Source: Choanephora cucurbitarum
Lineage: Eukaryota > Mucoromycota > Mucoromycetes > Mucorales > Choanephoraceae
DNA length: 64,000 nt
NCBI GenBank assembly: GCA_025331435.1
Contig: JAIWNI010000020.1
Coordinates: 248,001 to 312,000, forward strand
Direction: 5' to 3'
Positions 32,712-44,220 of the stretch are shown piece by piece; position 1 is the first letter of the stretch; the number at the start of each line of letters is the position of its first letter. Below the pieces are notes generated by a model that worked only from the letters and a program-made list of their open reading frames with translations, ran no database searches and was not told the DNA's origin. The position numbers and the translations under genes are program-made.

Positions 32712-35548
32712 ATGGCCCCTAATATTGAACTTGTTTTAGAGCAACCTCGTTTGTCAGGACTGTATGCACCTACAGGAAAGATCGACCCTATTGATGCTAC
32801 TACGCCAGATGCCCATGTTTCTAGAGATCCTAGACTAATCAGACTCACCGGAAAGCATCCTTTAAATGCTGGCAAGTTACAAGGAAAAAATTTTCAAAGC
32901 AACATTGCAAGCTTACATTGAATAAAATAGAACCTCCTGTAAAGTCGCTTATTGAGAGTGGATTTATTACATCGAACAGCTTACATGTTGTCAGAAATCA
33001 TGGTCCTGTACCTTTGAATGATAGCAATACGCATGTGATTTCAATTGGAGGTCTAGTCAATCATCCTGTCATGATTACAATGAGCCAGTTACTTGAATTG
33101 CCTAGCGTTACATTACCAGTAACTATATGCTGTGCTGGCAACAGACGTAAAGAGCAAAACATGATAAAGCCAAGTATTGGCTTTTCTTGGGGACCTGCAG
33201 GTAAGGAATGCTCTGATCAGTATTCTCGTCATTTTAACATATTTCTTTATACAAAAACTGATAACAACAGGTGTTGGCACTGCTTACTGGACTGGAGTTT
33301 ATCTTAGAGATGTTATTAATACGTTTGCAGGAGGCCTGAAACCTGAGGCACTTCATATCTGTATGGAAGGAAATGATAATACAGCAAAAGTAAGCTGCAA
33401 TTATAATCAATTGAATGAATTCATGTTGTTCTAAATATCTCTGAATACTTATAGGGGCCTTATGGTACTTCCTTGACTGTTCAAAGGGCGATGTCTTCGG
33501 AGTATGATGTTATGCTAGCATACAAAATGAACGGCGAGCCTCTACCTTACGATCACGGGTATCCTGTTAGAAGCATTGTTCCTGGGTGCATCGGAGGACG
33601 CAGTGTTAAATGGCTATCAAAGATTGAGGCCACAACCTATATTTCGAGAAACCCTTTTCAAGATGCTGACAACAAAGTGTTTCCTCCTACAGTACTGAGC
33701 GCAGACCAAGCTACTACCGAGAATTGGTGGTCTAATCCTGATTACTCAGTATATGATTTAAATATCAATAGCGTTATTGCAGCCCCTTTTCATGGAACAC
33801 AAGTTTTGCTAGATGATTTGAACAAATTGATTACCTTAAAAGGCTATGCCTATGGTGGAAGTAACAGAAAAGTTACTCGTTGCGAAATTACTATAGATGA
33901 TGGCAAGACTTGGAAACTTGCAACAATTCATACAGAACTCAAGAAGAAAGCCGATGCCTATGCTGCAGTACATTTCGACAATAGTATGCAGCGAGTCAAT
34001 AAGTCTTACAGTGAAACTCGGAACTGGACTTGGGTTCATTGGTCTCTTGAATTACCTATAACTGACCTTTTGGGAGCAAAAGAAATCTGCCTTCGATGCT
34101 GGAATGATGCCAACAATTCTCAACCAAAAGATATGACTTGGTCTCTTATGGGTATGCTTAACAATTGTTGGTATCGAGTCAGAGTACATTTGGTCCGTGA
34201 TCCTACGTTGGCTTTATTGTTTCAACATCCCACAACTCTTCCAGGTGATAAAACGCTTGAAGGCATCAGTCTCCCTGGGTGGATGGAAGAAGAAAGTGCT
34301 TCCAAGTTAAGTACAGAAAAGAAGAAGAGCCAAGAATCTGATGACAACCTGAAGCTATTTAGTGAAGAAGAAGTTGCAAAACATAATACTGAGGATGATT
34401 GCTGGCTAATATACAACGAAAAAGTGTACGACTGTACCTCTTTCTTGACCAAGCACCCCGGTGGTGCTTCTAGCATCATACTTGCTGCTGGAACAGACTG
34501 TACTGATGAATTTGACGCTATTCATTCTCAGAAAGCAAAAGACATGTTTGAAGATTATTTGATTGGAAAAATTAAAACAAAAGCAACTATAGAAATTAAA
34601 GCACAACCGAAAGAAGAGCCAATAGAAAAGATTGTATCAAAAGAAGCAGGACATACTACAGCTTACTTTGAACCAAAGACATGGAAGAAGCTGGTACTAC
34701 AAAACAAGGAGTGTCTTTCACCGACATTGTTTAGATTTACTTTTTCGATTCCAGATGAGCATTATGACAACAGTCATTTGTCTCTACCTGTTGGTATGCA
34801 TGTCTTCTTGAAGCTGAAAGAAGATATCAATGATTGTAGTCCTAAGCCTAAGATGGTGATCAGAGCCTATACACCAAGCAAAGTCTCCAAAAAGACAATC
34901 GAATTCGTTATCAAAGTTTATTTCCCATATAACAATGTCCCTGGAGGTAGATTGACAACAGCATTGAATTGTATTCGTGTAGGCGAATCGATTGATTTCA
35001 AGGGACCTGTGGGAGAAATTGAATACCATGGCAACGGAGAGCTCTCAATTCATCAAAAGCGTCGCAATGTCAAGCAGATTGGTATGATTGCTGGAGGCAC
35101 CGGAATCACCCCTATGTGGCAAATCATACAGGCACTTGAGCATGATCAAGAACGCCCTCTAGTCTCGCTTATCTATTGCGCTCGATCAATCAATGAAATC
35201 ATTTTCCATAAGGAATTGGATATTCTTCAATCAAGATATGGTTCAGATCAATTCAAAGTGAGGTAAGCAAACACCCTGTTTAGAGTAGCCACCGCAGACT
35301 AATCTTTTACCTCTCTTTTCGGTAGATATATACTTAGTAATCCGCCAAAGCAAGAAGGTGCATGGACTGGAGGTTCAGGCCGCTTTTGTATGACTGAATT
35401 GCAGAAGTTTTTATTTCCGTTTGAGGAAACAGATAATAGAGTAGTATTCCTTTGTGGGCCAGAGCCTATGCAAGAACTGTGCTGTAAACCTCTTTTAAAA
35501 GAAGCTTTTGGTGAAAAGTTTTGTTTAGATAACGTATTTACTTTTTGA
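32712..35548 (+). CDS. Assimilatory nitrate reductase (Mo-cofactor, heme, FAD)
   Basis: Five exons: 32712-32871, 32931-33200, 33271-33389, 33455-35262, 35326-35548; 859 residues, the usual length. The molybdopterin domain includes RDPRLIRLTGKHPLNAEPP, VRNHGPVP and the Mo-ligand region CCAGNRR (Cys near residue 120). A cytochrome b5 domain starts at FSEEEVAKHNTEDDCW, with the heme motif HPGG near residue 515. The FAD domain has RAYTPS, the NAD(P)H domain GGTGITPMW and CGPEPM (near 828). It reduces nitrate to nitrite in the cytosol. The first intron (32872-32930) fits only as a GC-AG intron (GCAAGT donor); it restores the conserved KHPxNxEPP text. No nitrite reductase or nitrate transporter gene lies beside it. 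A MITE begins 16 bp after the stop. Confidence 0.95.
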
Positions 35549-35564
35549 TTCACAGATGATTCTA

Positions 35565-36104
35565 CAGTCATCCCCCGATTTAGGGAAAGGCTTCGGTTCC
35601 CTCACAACCGTTCCCTAAATCAATATCGTTCCATATTAAAAATAAAGCACCACTGGATAATCTTTTATCTTGATTGTACTAGCTTCACACCATTACTTTG
35701 ATAGCACTCCGATGTCATTAATGTTGGAAGTGTTTGATATAAAGCGTGTGATGCAATAAAATTATAGAAGATACACAAATTCTTGCATAAAAAGCTCATA
35801 GTATAATCGTCATCAGAACGGTATTATGGTCTCAAATTAAATTGAATTTTTGAAACAATATTCAACATGATATTGCAAAAAGTTATTGCTCTTATTTTAT
35901 CAAGACTGTCTAAAACAGAGTAAAGAAGATAATTTATAAAGTGATTCTACGATATAGTTGGCTCTCACAAACGGCATATGAAATAAAATAAGGAGCGGGT
36001 TGCCACAGAACCGTTCCCTATTCCTTAAAGCAATAATAAGGAACATTAGGCGGTAACGGAAGTTCGGTTCCCTTAAGACCGTTCCCTAAATCGGGGGATG
36101 ACTG
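35565..36104. mobile_element. 540-bp TA-flanked MITE with 23-bp perfect terminal inverted repeats
   Basis: Both ends carry the same 23-base inverted repeat, starting CAGTCATCCCCCGAT and ending TTTAGGGAA, flanked by TA on each side (35563-35564 and 36105-36106). Just inside the left end a second inverted copy (TTCCCTAAATC at about 35613-35623) makes a foldback with the terminal repeat, and the right end has similar subterminal GTTCCCT boxes. TA duplication and CAGT ends point to the Tc1/mariner/pogo superfamily. There is no transposase frame. It lies in the probable 3' UTR of nitrate reductase. Confidence 0.8.
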
Positions 36105-36857
36105 TATAATAAACGCCCCTGTTCAATCAAGATGCTAAATTCAAATTGGCGATTCTACTGCAATATACAGATGCCAGGTGAATGCTTGCAGCTGTTACAA
36201 AATTTTGACTTTCAACGACTACTTGTTTGAAAGAGTTAGTTCCTTAATTCACTTCCAAATGTTTCTTGAAACAAGATGGCTGCGATGTCTTTCTTGGATA
36301 GGAATAAAACAAAATAACATAATATATATATACATCAAATGCTTTGGGAAAAAAGCTTGGCTTAATCAAGCCCTTCCAACATTGTGTATTAGGTTCTACT
36401 GCGCTCTCAGTTTGTTGATTCCCCATCCGTTTCACACAAACCAATTGCACATACAATCTTAAACAACAACTGGTAATTGCAATAAGCTAGTTAAACTGAT
36501 AAAGAAGTTGATAAATCCTAGAGAAATTCGATTCTCATATTGGTTTTTGATAATATAAATTATAAAAGAGTTATTTATTTTAATTAAGTCCTACAAAAAA
36601 AGACTTTGTTCCACACAAAAAGTGTCTTGTAGCAGTCCAGTAGTTTTGCCAGAGCAACCCGATAAAATATCTAGGTATATCTTTACCTTTGTAACCCATA
36701 CTCATAGACAATAAGCATTTAACTCTTTTTTTTTCTTGCTCTCGATAATAAACCAATTTTGAAGAAAGATATCAAGCACAGGCCATTTTCGGCTATTACT
36801 GTCCTAAAGATCACAAAAGGAATCAGTCCAATCAGTAGGCCTTGATAACTGATTCAA
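36105..36857. other. Intergenic, no gene recognised
   Basis: AT-rich sequence between the MITE and the minisatellite; overlapping short open frames on both strands near 36178-36462 have no recognisable motif. Confidence 0.45.
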
Positions 36858-37690
36858 CAATTAACCGTTTCCGCCAATCAAAAAATAGTATCACTCGATC
36901 AAATAATTAGCCTTTCCACCAATCAAAAGATTATGTCAACGGATCAAACAATTAACCTTTTCATGCCTTGTCTAATAGTTCTACTTCAGCGCGTGCTTTC
37001 AGACAAATGATTGTTTCTACTGCTTCCCCAACTGCTCTGACTCATCTATCTTGTACCAAATCTGCTTAGAACCGTTTTTGGCGACTGTCTTTAAGTGCAG
37101 TGCAGCGAAACGTTATGTTCCGCTTAGTACATCGCCTGATTCCTACCCGTCAACTCTTAAATCGTCCAATCCCTAAGAAATGCCCATCCAACTCCTGTCT
37201 GCTCTGTGGTGATACGGAGGACATCTATCACCTCCTTTTTCGTTGTCCTGGGAAGTTTGTCTTTTGGGATCATCTCATTTGAGAATTCCTCTGGCCTAAC
37301 ACTACAATCGACACCATATACACTGCATTGACAAGTTTGAATTTTCAAGCAATTCATTGCCAGTCTGGCTGCCTTTTAACACCCAACTACCTTGCTCATT
37401 GTTGCTCTCTCTGAGGTATGGAAAGCCCATTGGGCCCACATATTTCTCACTAGACCTTTCTGTTCCCTGTCTACCCTTCAAGCTACTAAAGTAGTCCTTC
37501 AACGCCATCATAATGAATCTTTCTTGGCAGATGATTAATTCATCCTCATTTTATACAGTCTTTTAGTTCAATCTAGTCTATTTTTTTCTACTTTTTGTTG
37601 AGTACCACTTTTTTTGTCCTACAAAGATACGTGCAACAAATAAAAATCACTTTCAGAAAAAATTAGCCTTTTCCGCCAATCAAAATGCTA
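36858..37690. repeat. About 46-bp tandem repeat interrupted by a LINE relic
   Basis: Units of roughly 46 bp starting ATTAACCGTTTCCGCCAATC begin near 36860 and 36906, a third begins near 36951 and is cut after about 12 bases, and its continuation resumes at 37661 (AATTAGCCTTTTCCGCCAAT). The units differ at a few positions. The gap is the inserted retroelement fragment. Confidence 0.7.
36963..37660 (+). mobile_element. LINE 3' relic with RVT-type zinc finger, inserted in the tandem repeat
   Basis: The insert is flanked by AATTAACCTTTTC (36950-36962) and AATTAGCCTTTTC (37661-37673), a 13-bp target-site duplication with one mismatch. Inside, 37076-37282 encodes FWRLSLSAVQRNVMFRLVHR and then CLLCGDTEDIYHLLFRCP, the zf-RVT domain found after the reverse transcriptase of LINE elements (CxxC...HxxxxC). 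No other part of the polymerase is left and several stops follow. The 3' end is A-rich (AAATAAAAAT near 37638-37647). The protein text differs from the element at 37-1107, so it is a different LINE family. Confidence 0.7.
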
Positions 37691-38084
37691 GAAGAGAAGG
37701 TTAAATATTCACCCTATTCAGATCCTTCATGATGTCAACTCTTTAATAGGATAAATCAAAAGATGCTATTACTCCATCATCATTGAGTGCTGAGCAAAAG
37801 AAAGTCATAATTATCTTATAGACATGAAGTTCACACAAGAAGAACGTAACATTTGTCTATTGTTCTCAAATGAAATATGTCTATGCTATTGACAAAACAG
37901 GAAAGAGCAAATGTTAGGAAGACAGCATTAAATCAAGTGCACCACAGGCAACACAATATGTTTGAAATGAGATTAGGTAACACACGGAAATTGTTGATCC
38001 AGACTCCAGTATAAAAACTTCACCTTTCTCAGCTTTTTGCTTCTGCATCTTTTCAGTTTGTTTTTAATTAAATCATTATACAGA
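37691..38084. promoter_or_regulatory. Upstream region of the P450 gene with a TATA-like box
   Basis: The sequence AGTATAAAAAC at about 38008-38018 lies 67-77 bp before the ATG at 38085, a usual place for a TATA box. Nothing else recognised in the interval. Confidence 0.4.
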
Positions 38085-40191
38085 ATGGATCGATTGTCTT
38101 CCTTTAAAAGCAATCTGGTTGTTCAGAACTTAATTGAACTTTACAATACTTATGCTCTACCTCGTCTCACTAAAAGAAACCAGAAGATTGGTATCAGTGC
38201 TGCTATAGTAATCTCTTTGATATACTTTCTTGATCGTCTTTCAAAGCCCCCAAAAAGTTTGCGCCATTTTCCTTATGTATCCTATTATGCTCTCCTAAAA
38301 TCAGCTCTTCGCGGAGAATCCGGCAGAGATTTTGATACCCGTGTGGTTGTCCCATTACTTGATACTGAATCGAACAAGGCTGTATATCTGGTAAATAAGA
38401 AGAAAAGACAATTGTGTGAAATGAATCCACTTGTAGAAGATGAACTAAAAAACATTGAATGATTAGCGACCTATAAATGGCCAATGGAGCGTCATAATAG
38501 CTGACCCAGAAATTGCCAAAACTGTTTTCTTAAAGATAGGTAAATGATCAATAGAAATCAGAGGAGAGAAAGCTGTGATCATGAAACTAAGCTATTATTC
38601 AATAGAAAAATTTCCAAAACAAACCCCTTCTCCTAAAATGCAGCAAACTGTCTTTGGTAGATTCTTGGGTGAGAACAGTATGGTCATCGCAAATGGGCAT
38701 AAATGGAAAGCTCAAAGAAAGCTAGCTAACCCGGCGTTTCACCGCTCCATGCCTGTGAATCTATTTGGCAAACTGACACTTGATTTCTTCGATGTTGTTG
38801 ACCAAAGCAACGGGCGCATTGACTTCACTGACCTTATTCAACGATGGACATTGGAAGCCATCGGAAAAGCAGGTTTTGGTAATGCGAAGGAGAAGCATAA
38901 ATAAGATGAATGAGAATTGCTGATATGTATATTTTATAGGCTTTGATTTTAATGCAATCAAGGAGAAAGACAATATGTGGGTCACTACTTACAATGTTAT
39001 CAATGAAGGGTTTTTAAGTGCTATTCACCTGCTTTTCCCATGCTTGGACCATAAAGACTCGTTTCTTCTCTCGCCTAAACGTCGTAAAGTCCATTATCAC
39101 GTGACTCGGTTCCTTGGCATGATTGATCAAGTCATTTTGAATAAGCGAGAAGCAATCGAGAATGGCAAACTCGAAAACGATTATTTAGCTGAAAATGAAA
39201 AAGATCTCTTGACTCTGATGATTGAAGGCGAAATGAGAGGAGAAGGCATCATGTCTAACGATGATTTAAGGGTGAGTCTTTGCAAAGCATATGATGTTTA
39301 TTTTTGTACCTTATCTTTTTTTCTTCTTAGAACAATGTGTGCGTCTTCTTTTTGGCTGGCCATGATACAACTTCAAACACACTTTCTTTTATTATGTACT
39401 ACTTGGCTGCACATCCTGTAAGTTACTCCTTTTGTCCACTCCCTTGCTTTTTTTTGCAATGATCATGAATTGACATATAGAAAATGATAGGAAATTCAAC
39501 AAAGAGCCAGAGAAGAAGCCATTAAAGTACTAGGCGATGAACCAAAAGACATTCTACCAACACTAGAGCAAACAAGAGAATTAAATTATATTAATCAAGT
39601 AATGAAAGAGGTAATAGCACGATTAAATAAAATGAAGACAGAGAAGTGGATTGACAGGCCAATTAACAAATGATTACAACTACTATTAGACTTTACGTAT
39701 CAATGGTCCTGTATCTCGTCTTGCATCCCGTGAAGCCGCTGAAGACTTTTTCATTGATGATAAGCTTATTCCGAAGGGCACGCCTGTCAATATTGATCTC
39801 AACGTTATTCATCATAGCAAGAAGCTTTGGAGAAATCCTTATGAATTTGATCCTGAAAGGTTTGCAGAAGATGGCGAAGGAAATACACGTAAAGCAAACT
39901 CTGGTATGGCTTGGATACCTTTTGGTTCTGGAGCTAGACAATGCATTGGTATGAACTTCAGTTTATACGAGCAACGCGTTTTCCTCTCTATGATTCGTAA
40001 CGTATTTTCTTACATATGTATTATACTGTGCCCATAATAATACCTTTTCAATTTCTTTATTCATTTCTTTAGTAAGAAGATACACTTGGAAGTTACCTGA
40101 TGATTCTATTCATAAAAATGGCGTTGTTTCAGCTGGTGCAAGCGTCAATAGTACTGCCAAGTTAGATATAGACTTTACAAGACGCTATTAA
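38085..40191 (+). CDS. Cytochrome P450 monooxygenase
   Basis: Eight exons: 38085-38390, 38467-38539, 38606-38878, 38940-39271, 39331-39417, 39491-39610, 39690-39996, 40073-40191; 538 residues, complete. A membrane anchor lies at about residues 35-55. The helix I motif is FFLAGHDTTSN (AGHDTT near 337-342), ETLR of helix K is at 397-400 (split by an intron), DPERF is present, and the heme loop PFGSGARQCIGM places the axial Cys near 482. The class is ER-bound and NADPH-P450 reductase-dependent. I cannot assign substrate or CYP family with certainty; the overall pattern resembles Mucoromycota-specific CYP families. No biosynthetic partner genes are next to it. Confidence 0.92.
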
Positions 40192-43100
40192 ACGCGTATA
40201 TTGGATATTTTATCTTATCTTTCTATTAAAAAAATCACTTGTTGCACATATTTATTTACTATTGGATGTCATAAACATACTTGACAAGTATGAAATTAAA
40301 AAGATACCATTAAAACTATTTTCACCGGCGAAAATAAGCGTATAGCATTTCGCTTAAACTTCTGTGGCTCCAGGTAATCAAAATACTTCATTCTATATAT
40401 CACTTGATTTTTAAATCTTAGATGTTTATTGCTGCTCTGAAATATAGCTACCTGCCTTTGATCATAATAGCTGCAATCTCAATAATATCTCTGAATTATA
40501 CGAAACCAATAAATGTCTATAACTTGGTCTTACTGCTGACAAACTGAAAGTTATGATTAGGTGTCATGGTTTTAAGAATACCGTCAAGACTGAATATAAA
40601 GAAAAAGAACTTGGCTTGAAGAAGCCAAGTCCAGCCTTAAAAATGTTAGTTTGAGTATTAGGATTATTAGAACGGATAGAGAAAAGCATAAAGAGGGACA
40701 TATCAAGAGTTAATATAAGTTTGAGCTAGGTTTGAGCAATGTTGGTTTTGTGATTAGTATATTGTGAATCCATTGATCAAAAAATTATGTTCAATGTTTG
40801 ATTGGCCATCATATCTTTTGAATTGAGAGCGTACATAGAAAACTACCTAAATGAAGACAGCAATGAAAAGCCATTGCCAGACTAAAGGAAGAAACTCACT
40901 TATGGGTATTCTGCTAATCCCAAAGATTGTAGGTGAAATAGATACAGGCTGCATTATGCAATTCTCATGGTGGTTCTTCAAAACATTGATTCTTTGCTTT
41001 GTTTTTTCTCATGTTCGGTAAAGCTGTACATTTTAATGAGTACATATGCAAAGTTCTGGTGGTCATTTGCTAAGCAATTATCATGGTGTAAGCTACTTTT
41101 CGTTTTTTCAGAGTTAGCAACTCTTCTCGTCGACGTTGTATTCAAATCTTCATTTCTCCTCTGTTCTTTATTAAGTGCTGCTATCTTGTTTAATGTAATC
41201 AGATTATGCAACAACATATTACTCATTAAGTGCCCATCATCTTATCTCTATCAGAATTCTGATTGCTTCGTCAGTATTCCTTTGATCAAGTCAGCAAAAT
41301 CCAATTAGCTTTTCTGTTTCTAAATAAGTGTGTTTTACAAGGCAAACTACAATCTGTTAGATATGGCCAGGTCAGAAGCAAAAAAATTGATTGACGGACA
41401 GGTCTCACTGGTTATTGTTATCAGATCCCGTTATGTCTCAGTTATGAATCAATATGAGACTCGTTGTCTACCTAAATATCAATACACTGCATGTTTTTGA
41501 TCAGCATGAGAGTACAAGTCTAAACATGGATATATGCTTGTTTCACGAACAACTTTCCTCGGAATGAAGCTTGTGTAACTAGAGAGGCTGTAAAGAGTTT
41601 TATATGTATCTTTTACTTATATGGCAAGTTATGCCTCAATTTCGACTAGCATTGACTTGCTAAAATTAGGCTCAGTGAGTCAAATAGCAACCCAGAACAG
41701 CAAAGAGATTCTGCATTTTATATGTAACAGAAAAAATTAAATTTAAATGTAATCAAGTAAAGAAAAGAAGTAAGTATTCGTAACAGAGATAAGCCGTAAG
41801 TACCGAAAACAATTTGTGGGTGTTAATTGAACTAGTCAAGGGACTAATATATACTGAGTGAAGGAAAGTATGGTATTCATAAACCCCTTAATGCTGATGG
41901 TATTGCAACATTTGAATGTGCGACGTGTGCCTTAAACCCAATTTGAAAGAGATACAAGTGGTTTTGTATAACATCAAGTTTGTTTGCTTCGCTTTTTCTT
42001 TTGGGAAATTGTGCAAAATGTTTTTACAACTTCTTTATTAAGATCGAAAATATTGGGATTAAGATAGACAACAGGTTTTTTGTATCATAGAATGTCCAAT
42101 AATCAGAAACGACCCTGTGTTGATCTTGAAGTTTTTAATTGAATTTTAAGATGATGACGAAAACCACTCGTACGTGACATGTCATACAAAAAAAACGCTA
42201 TAGCCAAGACTAATCAAACTATCAATGACAAAAGCTGTATTCTATCTACTGATGTCCCAAGCGAGTATTTTTCTTTCAAACTCGCGCGCTTTTGTACAAA
42301 GAGCTTGAAGCATAGAGGAATATTATTTAGAATGTTATATTAGTAGATACAATTAGCTTTTTCCGAAACAAGAACAGCAAATATTCTGTGGATGATTTGT
42401 GGCGCCAGGTCCTTGCACTTGCAATCTTCACAGGTTTAGTTTACTCCTTATCTCATTTATCTTGAAGTGTTCATAACTCAAATAGATTTAAGACAAAGCG
42501 CTATGTCTTGAAGAATTCATTCTTCCTTTCTAAATACTGAATTACTGCATTTCATTAAACTATGTTTGAATATGCATATAAGATAGCAACAAGTTGAGCA
42601 AAAGATATGTCTTGCTTATTCTGTCATGTTCCAAACTGTACGTTAACAAACTAAGGAATTGTACTACAAAAAACTCATATTGCGAGCATGCGAACATAGC
42701 GTTTTTCTCTCACAGCTTAAACAAACACAGGAATAGCTGCTAACTGTAAAAACTGTTCTATAGATTTGCCATTTTTTGAATGAAGCTCTTTGTACCGAAG
42801 CCAAAAACCAGCGATATAAGTTTAAAACTTACTTTTGAGAATAGATCCTCGATTTACTAGCAATTACATTACGATATGTTATCAAAAGGGAGAAAGGAAT
42901 ATCTGTTTATATTATGCTACACTGATAAACGAATGGCAACAGATCATACAATTTGATCCATTGCGACTTTGTACACTTAGAGCGTGCCTGCTTTTTATCA
43001 AGCACTGCGGTCATTGGAAGCAGATATTCACCACAACTTTTAGACTATATCGAAATTTGAATATCAATAGGTTCTTGCTATAACTGGATGCTATATTCTG

Positions 43101-43300
43101 TGGATAGTCTCAATTATTTGTCTTCAATCCCAAGTGTCTGGATTCATATGCAGCTTTCATGACAACCGTCGATTTTTTTCTAAATATTTCTTGTTAGACA
43201 AACCAAACTCAAAAACCAAGTAATCTAACAAGCTCTTTCTATTTTCGGGATTGCATCAAAAGGAGTAACGGCAACGAAGCACTAATTTTTAGTTCCAAAC

Positions 43301-43437
43301 GGAGTAGTCGCTTCATTTAAGAGTTCTCATATTCCTGAGAAATACACTCTTATGAGTATATTCTTAGATTGAATAACGTTTTAGCGCTTAGCGATTTGTC
43401 TTCCGAAAAGCTGTGCTCTCATACTAAGTTAAAGGGT
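43301..43437. repeat. Diverged copy of the left end of the 25338 MITE
   Basis: GGAGTAGTCGCTTCATTTAA and the following ~80 bases align with the left 100 bp of the MITE at 25338, sharing TTTAAGAG, CTGAGAAATACACTCTTAT and TTTTAGCGCTT with mismatches. The right end is not clear because the sequence runs into the foldback element at 43438. Confidence 0.45.
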
Positions 43438-43994
43438 AAAAAAAGTGTTGAACATTATAAAAAACTCTTAATACTCGATCAGGGCTTCAGATATAGAAAC
43501 AAGCTATGACTCTTGGATCAGGCATTCTTAAATTAAGCGATCAGTATGAATGACAATTGCTTCAAGCGAAAAATTTCTTAGCGATTGACTTCTTGTCGCA
43601 ATAACTTGTAATACTTAAGCGACAAAAACACATGGCTTCAAATACAAGTTCGTATAAAAATACCATGTTTCTATAATTATAAGGGTTAATAAAAGAGCTG
43701 TGTTACACAAAGAGTAGGCTTAAATGAAAAGCAAAACGACAATAGGGTTGGAGTGCTTGTAACTATGTTTTGTGTAGCTGGTGGTTGCTGAAGAAACCCC
43801 CACTGACACTGTAGAAATTAAGTCTCTTTTATTTCCATGCAAATGAAATTGAGCTTTGTATCTATTTTTTGACATAATGTATAGAGAAAACAGCTTGTAT
43901 TTAAGAGTGTGGTATTTGCTATAGCTTATTTTTATATCTGAAGCCCCGATCGAGTAATAAGAGTTTTTTTTATAATGTTCAACACTTTTTTTTT
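43438..43994. mobile_element. 557-bp foldback element with ~63-bp terminal inverted repeats
   Basis: The left arm (43438 to about 43500) contains GTGTTGAACATTATAAAAAA, ACTCGATCAGGGCTTCAGAT; the right arm (about 43930-43994) is its reverse complement with a handful of mismatches. Weaker complementarity continues to about 43530 and 43890. I found no clear target-site duplication, so the exact ends and superfamily are uncertain. No coding capacity. Confidence 0.6.
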
Positions 43995-44220
43995 CATCTC
44001 AATAAAGCCATACATTTTGTTCCACTTAACTTTACAAGTCAATACCATGTATTTAAGCATAAATGCTACACAAAAAAGTTGTACTACGATTGTTTCACTT
44101 TCGCATAACACCTTTGCTTGTTGATTGAGGTGGTTAGTTGTATACCATCTCTCTAAAAAATGTATATAAAGATCTCATAATCATCCACTTTTCTCTTCTT
44201 TAATACTTTTTATTCTATAT

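Larger units (their letters stand above)
40192..44220. other. 4-kb gene-poor interval
   Basis: No gene recognised on either strand; the longest frames (40967-41308 and 42835-43083) lack homologous motifs and the first is only a hydrophobic stretch. A perfect 9-bp stem (ACTTGGCTT...AAGCCAAGT, loop of 4) lies at about 40609-40630. Repeats are confined to 43301-43994 and are listed separately. It may be decayed transposon sequence. Confidence 0.5.

Noticed and set aside
38391..38466. Continuation of the first P450 exon to a stop at 38463
   Set aside because: It is intron read-through: GTAAAT at 38391 and GATTAG at 38461-38466 give a phase-correct join into RPINGQWSVIIADPE.
40967..41308. 113-codon hydrophobic frame
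   Set aside because: AT-rich, no recognisable family, no neighbouring exons with matching phase; likely chance.
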